Origin: CAZDIO01 sp964505555
GTDB lineage: Bacteria > Bdellovibrionota_C > UBA2361 > SZUA-149 > CAZDIO01
Assembly: GCA_964505555.1 (NCBI GenBank)
Contig: CAZDIO010000169.1
Location: 1-24,860, forward strand
Length of the DNA: 24,860 bases
Direction: 5' to 3'
A program made the translations under genes and the position numbers. The notes beneath the pieces are model-generated. The model did no database searches. It was not told the origin of the DNA and was given only the letters and a program-made list of their open reading frames with translations. Shown here piece by piece: positions 22,454 to 24,860 of this stretch (position 1 is the stretch's first letter; every line of letters starts with the position of its first letter).

Positions 22454-23746
22454 CTACTTTTTAGAGGTGAGGGCAGCGGAGATCTCATCTGCCAAGAGCT
22501 CATTTCCAAGTTCGTTTAAGTGGCAGCAGTTGTCTAGGTACGTTGAGCGTTTTTCGTCGTGAAAGATCTGCGTAAGGTCACGAAATGCTACACCCTCTTT
22601 TTGTAATATCCTTCCTGTATCTCGAAGGAGGGAGTAGCCGATATGAACGGCATCTTTGTAGGCGTACTCTCCGTTAATATAGCAATTGGTTAACTCAAAT
22701 TCTGTAAGTTGTTTTGAATTAAGGACGTATTGGTTTGGCTGAAGAAAGTGGAAGTATGCAAAGTTGTTTTTTACGGCAAGGTTGTTTATTTGCTGGGAGG
22801 ATCTCTTCCAGAGTGCGACCGTATCTGAAAAAAGTTGTTCGGTATTTTCAAATGGATAGGCGGGGCCCGTGCTTTGGAAAGAGGATTCAGATTTGTTGTT
22901 TGATAATGATGTTGAGATTGTTTTTTGTGCTTGCTTGACAAGATCTTCTAGATGTCGATCGAGGAGGTGCCAGATGGTTAAAAAGAAAGCGCTATTTCGA
23001 AGCATGCTTTGATTTAAGAGGGAGGCAAGTTTGTGGCGTTGTTGTTGTGTGGCGTATGCCTTAGCCAGATTTAGAATAGTTTCTTTTTGGAGTGTTTTTC
23101 GGGAGTAAAGATTCCAGTAGCGGGGGAAGTAGGGGGAAACTCGGCTTAATGAATTATCTCCGTAGGGGAGAGCGATTTCGTTGAAGCCGTCGAGATTAAT
23201 GGCCATATCAAATTCGGCACCGAGGGTAAGAAAGTAGGTGAGGGCGAGGAGTTGTTGAGGTTGTTTGTATCCTGGCAGGGCGAAGTTTATAAAGATTATT
23301 TCTTTGTTTTCAAAAAGTGGGGAGTGAAGGAGTTTTTTTCGAAGAATTGCGGCACCTCCATCGTTATGGAAGTGAAATGCGACGGAACCGCCAAGAATGG
23401 CGATGATAAGTTTTTCAGGGGATCGTCTTATTATTGGTTCTACACCTGTAAAGCCGTGGACATTTATGGGGGGAGGGTAGTGTTGAGGATCCAATACAAA
23501 TCCAAGGTAAGGATGAAGGACGTCGTGGTACATCCAATCCGCAGCTTCCTGCTCTATAGTGAGATCTTTAGGTTCTGGTGCAAACCATTCCAAGGCCTCC
23601 AGCTTTTGTTGAAGCGTAAAACGAAGAAAAGGTGATTTGTTAAAATATTCATAAATTTTGACAGAAGCCCCTTCCAAAAGAGCGATGCAAAACAAGGTTG
23701 AACCGAGGAAGAGGAGCAAGCTTCCAAAAATACTTTGTCGATACAT
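22454..23746 (-). CDS. Membrane-anchored SGNH/GDSL-hydrolase-like protein
   Basis: Probable periplasmic esterase or acyltransferase-like protein of 430 aa, anchored by an N-terminal hydrophobic segment (about 7-27). SGNH blocks are visible: LGGSVAF with the candidate nucleophile Ser121, NFALPGYKQPQQ (block II Gly159), LDGFNE with Asn189 (block III), and LDNCCHLNELGNELLA near the C-terminus supplying His409. The acidic member is unclear: the usual DxxH spacing would put Asn406 there, with Asp405 one residue too far. Such proteins often modify surface polysaccharides by adding or removing acyl groups, which would fit the envelope theme of the window; that is inference. AGGT lies just upstream of the ATG at 23746. 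Confidence 0.7.
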   Translation of the reverse strand: MYRQSIFGSLLLFLGSTLFCIALLEGASVKIYEYFNKSPFLRFTLQQKLEALEWFAPEPKDLTIEQEAADWMYHDVLHPYLGFVLDPQHYPPPINVHGFTGVEPIIRRSPEKLIIAILGGSVAFHFHNDGGAAILRKKLLHSPLFENKEIIFINFALPGYKQPQQLLALTYFLTLGAEFDMAINLDGFNEIALPYGDNSLSRVSPYFPRYWNLYSRKTLQKETILNLAKAYATQQQRHKLASLLNQSMLRNSAFFLTIWHLLDRHLEDLVKQAQKTISTSLSNNKSESSFQSTGPAYPFENTEQLFSDTVALWKRSSQQINNLAVKNNFAYFHFLQPNQYVLNSKQLTEFELTNCYINGEYAYKDAVHIGYSLLRDTGRILQKEGVAFRDLTQIFHDEKRSTYLDNCCHLNELGNELLADEISAALTSKK

Positions 23747-23808
23747 ACGACCTAGTTACAACACCAAAAATCCCCCAACAAGTAGCGTTATTCAATCAAC
23801 ATTTTAAA

Positions 23809-23860
23809 GGTTCCACATATTTTTTTGGTTCCGAGTGAACGGACTCCCCCGAAATGTCCG
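23809..23860 (+). repeat. Short hairpin and direct repeats upstream of the transposase
   Basis: GGTTCC occurs at 23809-23814 and 23827-23832. CGGAC (23840-23844) pairs with GTCCG (23856-23860) around an 11-nt loop. The hairpin lies 40 bp before the transposase ATG, a position where REP-like recognition hairpins of RAYT genes are often found. No second copy is seen in the window. Confidence 0.35.
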
Positions 23861-23899
23861 ACAATAGCGATGTAAGGCTTTAAAAAGAGGGGAAGAAGT

Positions 23900-24838
23900 A
23901 TGTCGAGACCATTAAGAAATACAGATCCAGAAAAGATAAACTTAGTAACGATCCGCACAGAGAATGCCCAGCTTTTGTTACGACCCGATGAGGAGGTAAA
24001 CAGCGTTCTTGGTGGAATAGTAGCAAAATACCAAGAAGCATATGGAATTATCCTCTACGCCTATATTTTTCTTGGTAACCACTATCACCTTCTTGTAAAA
24101 GCTCCTCAAGGTAATCTTTGGAGGTTTGCTCAAGCACTCAATCGAGAGATTGCTAAACGAGTAAACTGGTTAAGAAAAAGACGAGGACACTTTTGGCAAC
24201 GAAGATATGATGCCCAGATAGTGCTTGAGAAAGAAGATGCTCTTGAGGCTCTTCTTTATGTCCTCTCAAACCCTACGCATCACGGCCTTGTTGACCATCC
24301 CAAGCTTTGGCCTGGAGTACATTCCTATTGGCATATCATTGATGGAGAAGATCGAGAGTATCTTTTTACAAACTATACCGAGTATAGAAAGGCAAAAGTA
24401 TCCGCACGTCTTACAGGAAAACAGCTCTCTTTAGAGGATTTTCAAACAAAACACTCTCTTGCTCTTACTCCTCTTCCTCAATTCGAGCACCTTTCTCTGA
24501 CAGAAAGAAACAACCTCCTCCTTCCCCTTCTTGAAGAGCGCATAATGCGCATACGAAAGGAAAAACAAACTTCAGGGGAGGGTTTTCTAGGAAGAAAAAA
24601 TATCCTCAAACAGCACCCCTCCTTTTTTCCCACTCACATCAAACGAACACCGCGACCTCTCTGTTACACAAAAAGCTTTAAAGCAAAAAAAATCTTCATC
24701 AAATACTATCTCGCCTGGGAGGCTCATTACAGAGAGGCTTCAAAAAAATTCCGTCAGGGAAATCTTTATATACAGTTTCCCCGTTTCTCCATCAGACCTC
24801 CCCTCCTTTATACCCTTAATCATTCTGTCCTTACTTGA
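23900..24838 (+). CDS. REP-associated tyrosine transposase (Y1/HUH, RAYT type)
   Basis: Single-strand transposase of the IS200/IS605-related Y1 superfamily, 312 aa. The metal-binding HUH motif is H61-Y62-H63 in FLGNHYHLLVKAP. GHFWQRRYDAQIV (96-108) is the typical RAYT strand. The helix ALEALLYVLSNPTHHGLV provides a candidate catalytic Tyr120, four residues before the Asn of the family's conserved NP-x-x-HG(L/W)V segment. The C-terminal half (about 150-312) is basic and lysine-rich, longer than in minimal RAYTs. The ATG at 23900 has AAGAGGGG upstream. RAYTs usually act on REP palindromes dispersed in the host genome rather than moving as an IS. There is no accessory tnpB, and only 22 bases remain downstream. 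Confidence 0.88.
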   Translation: MSRPLRNTDPEKINLVTIRTENAQLLLRPDEEVNSVLGGIVAKYQEAYGIILYAYIFLGNHYHLLVKAPQGNLWRFAQALNREIAKRVNWLRKRRGHFWQRRYDAQIVLEKEDALEALLYVLSNPTHHGLVDHPKLWPGVHSYWHIIDGEDREYLFTNYTEYRKAKVSARLTGKQLSLEDFQTKHSLALTPLPQFEHLSLTERNNLLLPLLEERIMRIRKEKQTSGEGFLGRKNILKQHPSFFPTHIKRTPRPLCYTKSFKAKKIFIKYYLAWEAHYREASKKFRQGNLYIQFPRFSIRPPLLYTLNHSVLT

Positions 24839-24860
24839 GTAGATCTTCTTATCTCGCTTG

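Overview
The window comes from a Gram-negative bacterium of moderate GC content. Evidence for this is several Sec signal peptides, a predicted DUF1207 outer-membrane barrel, and envelope-glycan enzymes. The species cannot be named from sequence alone. The mix of bacterial Ig-like and carboxypeptidase-regulatory-like repeats, a CAP/SCP exoprotein with a dockerin-like tail, and a cysteine-rich family I associate with candidate-phylum genomes suggests an uncultured lineage, perhaps near the former Deltaproteobacteria/Bdellovibrionota. That placement is weak inference.

Layout. (1) 1-2815: a REP-like palindrome at the left edge, then a minus-strand pair (GT2 glycosyltransferase and SAM methyltransferase, overlapping as TAATG), divergent from a MurG-like GT-B glycosyltransferase. 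(2) 3111-18066: the dominant feature, two secreted paralogues that share an N-terminal domain, a C-terminal domain and a leader but carry different repeat inserts. Protein A (2600 aa) has 19 tandem Ig-like domains, two carboxypeptidase-regulatory-like domains and one divergent Ig. Protein B (1127 aa) has four carboxypeptidase-regulatory-like domains and the same type of divergent Ig. Between them lie a possible 69-aa ORF, a CAP-domain exoprotein, a small membrane protein (minus) and a DUF1207 protein (minus). (3) 18085-20871: an EamA transporter and a 561-aa cysteine-rich protein, both minus, separated by a 97-bp near-perfect palindrome. (4) About 21000-22200: a 328-aa orphan gene of visibly higher GC, with a nested hairpin at its 3' end and direct and inverted repeats at its 5' end. 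(5) 22454-24838: a membrane-anchored SGNH-like protein (minus) and a RAYT-type Y1 transposase (plus).

Functionally the window reads as cell-surface: enzymes likely to build or decorate a glycan, two large modular surface proteins probably under common control, an accessory exoprotein and an outer-membrane protein. The most original material is the A/B family. Its C-terminal domain appears to consist of four modules ending in a Y-x-x-P-F-like motif and contains cysteine pairs gained or lost together between paralogues. Protein A contains an exact 1,293-bp five-domain higher-order repeat. The A and B leaders share a hairpin with a compensatory base-pair change and end in near-identical sequence exactly 30 nt before each ATG. 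No rRNA, tRNA or CRISPR array was seen.
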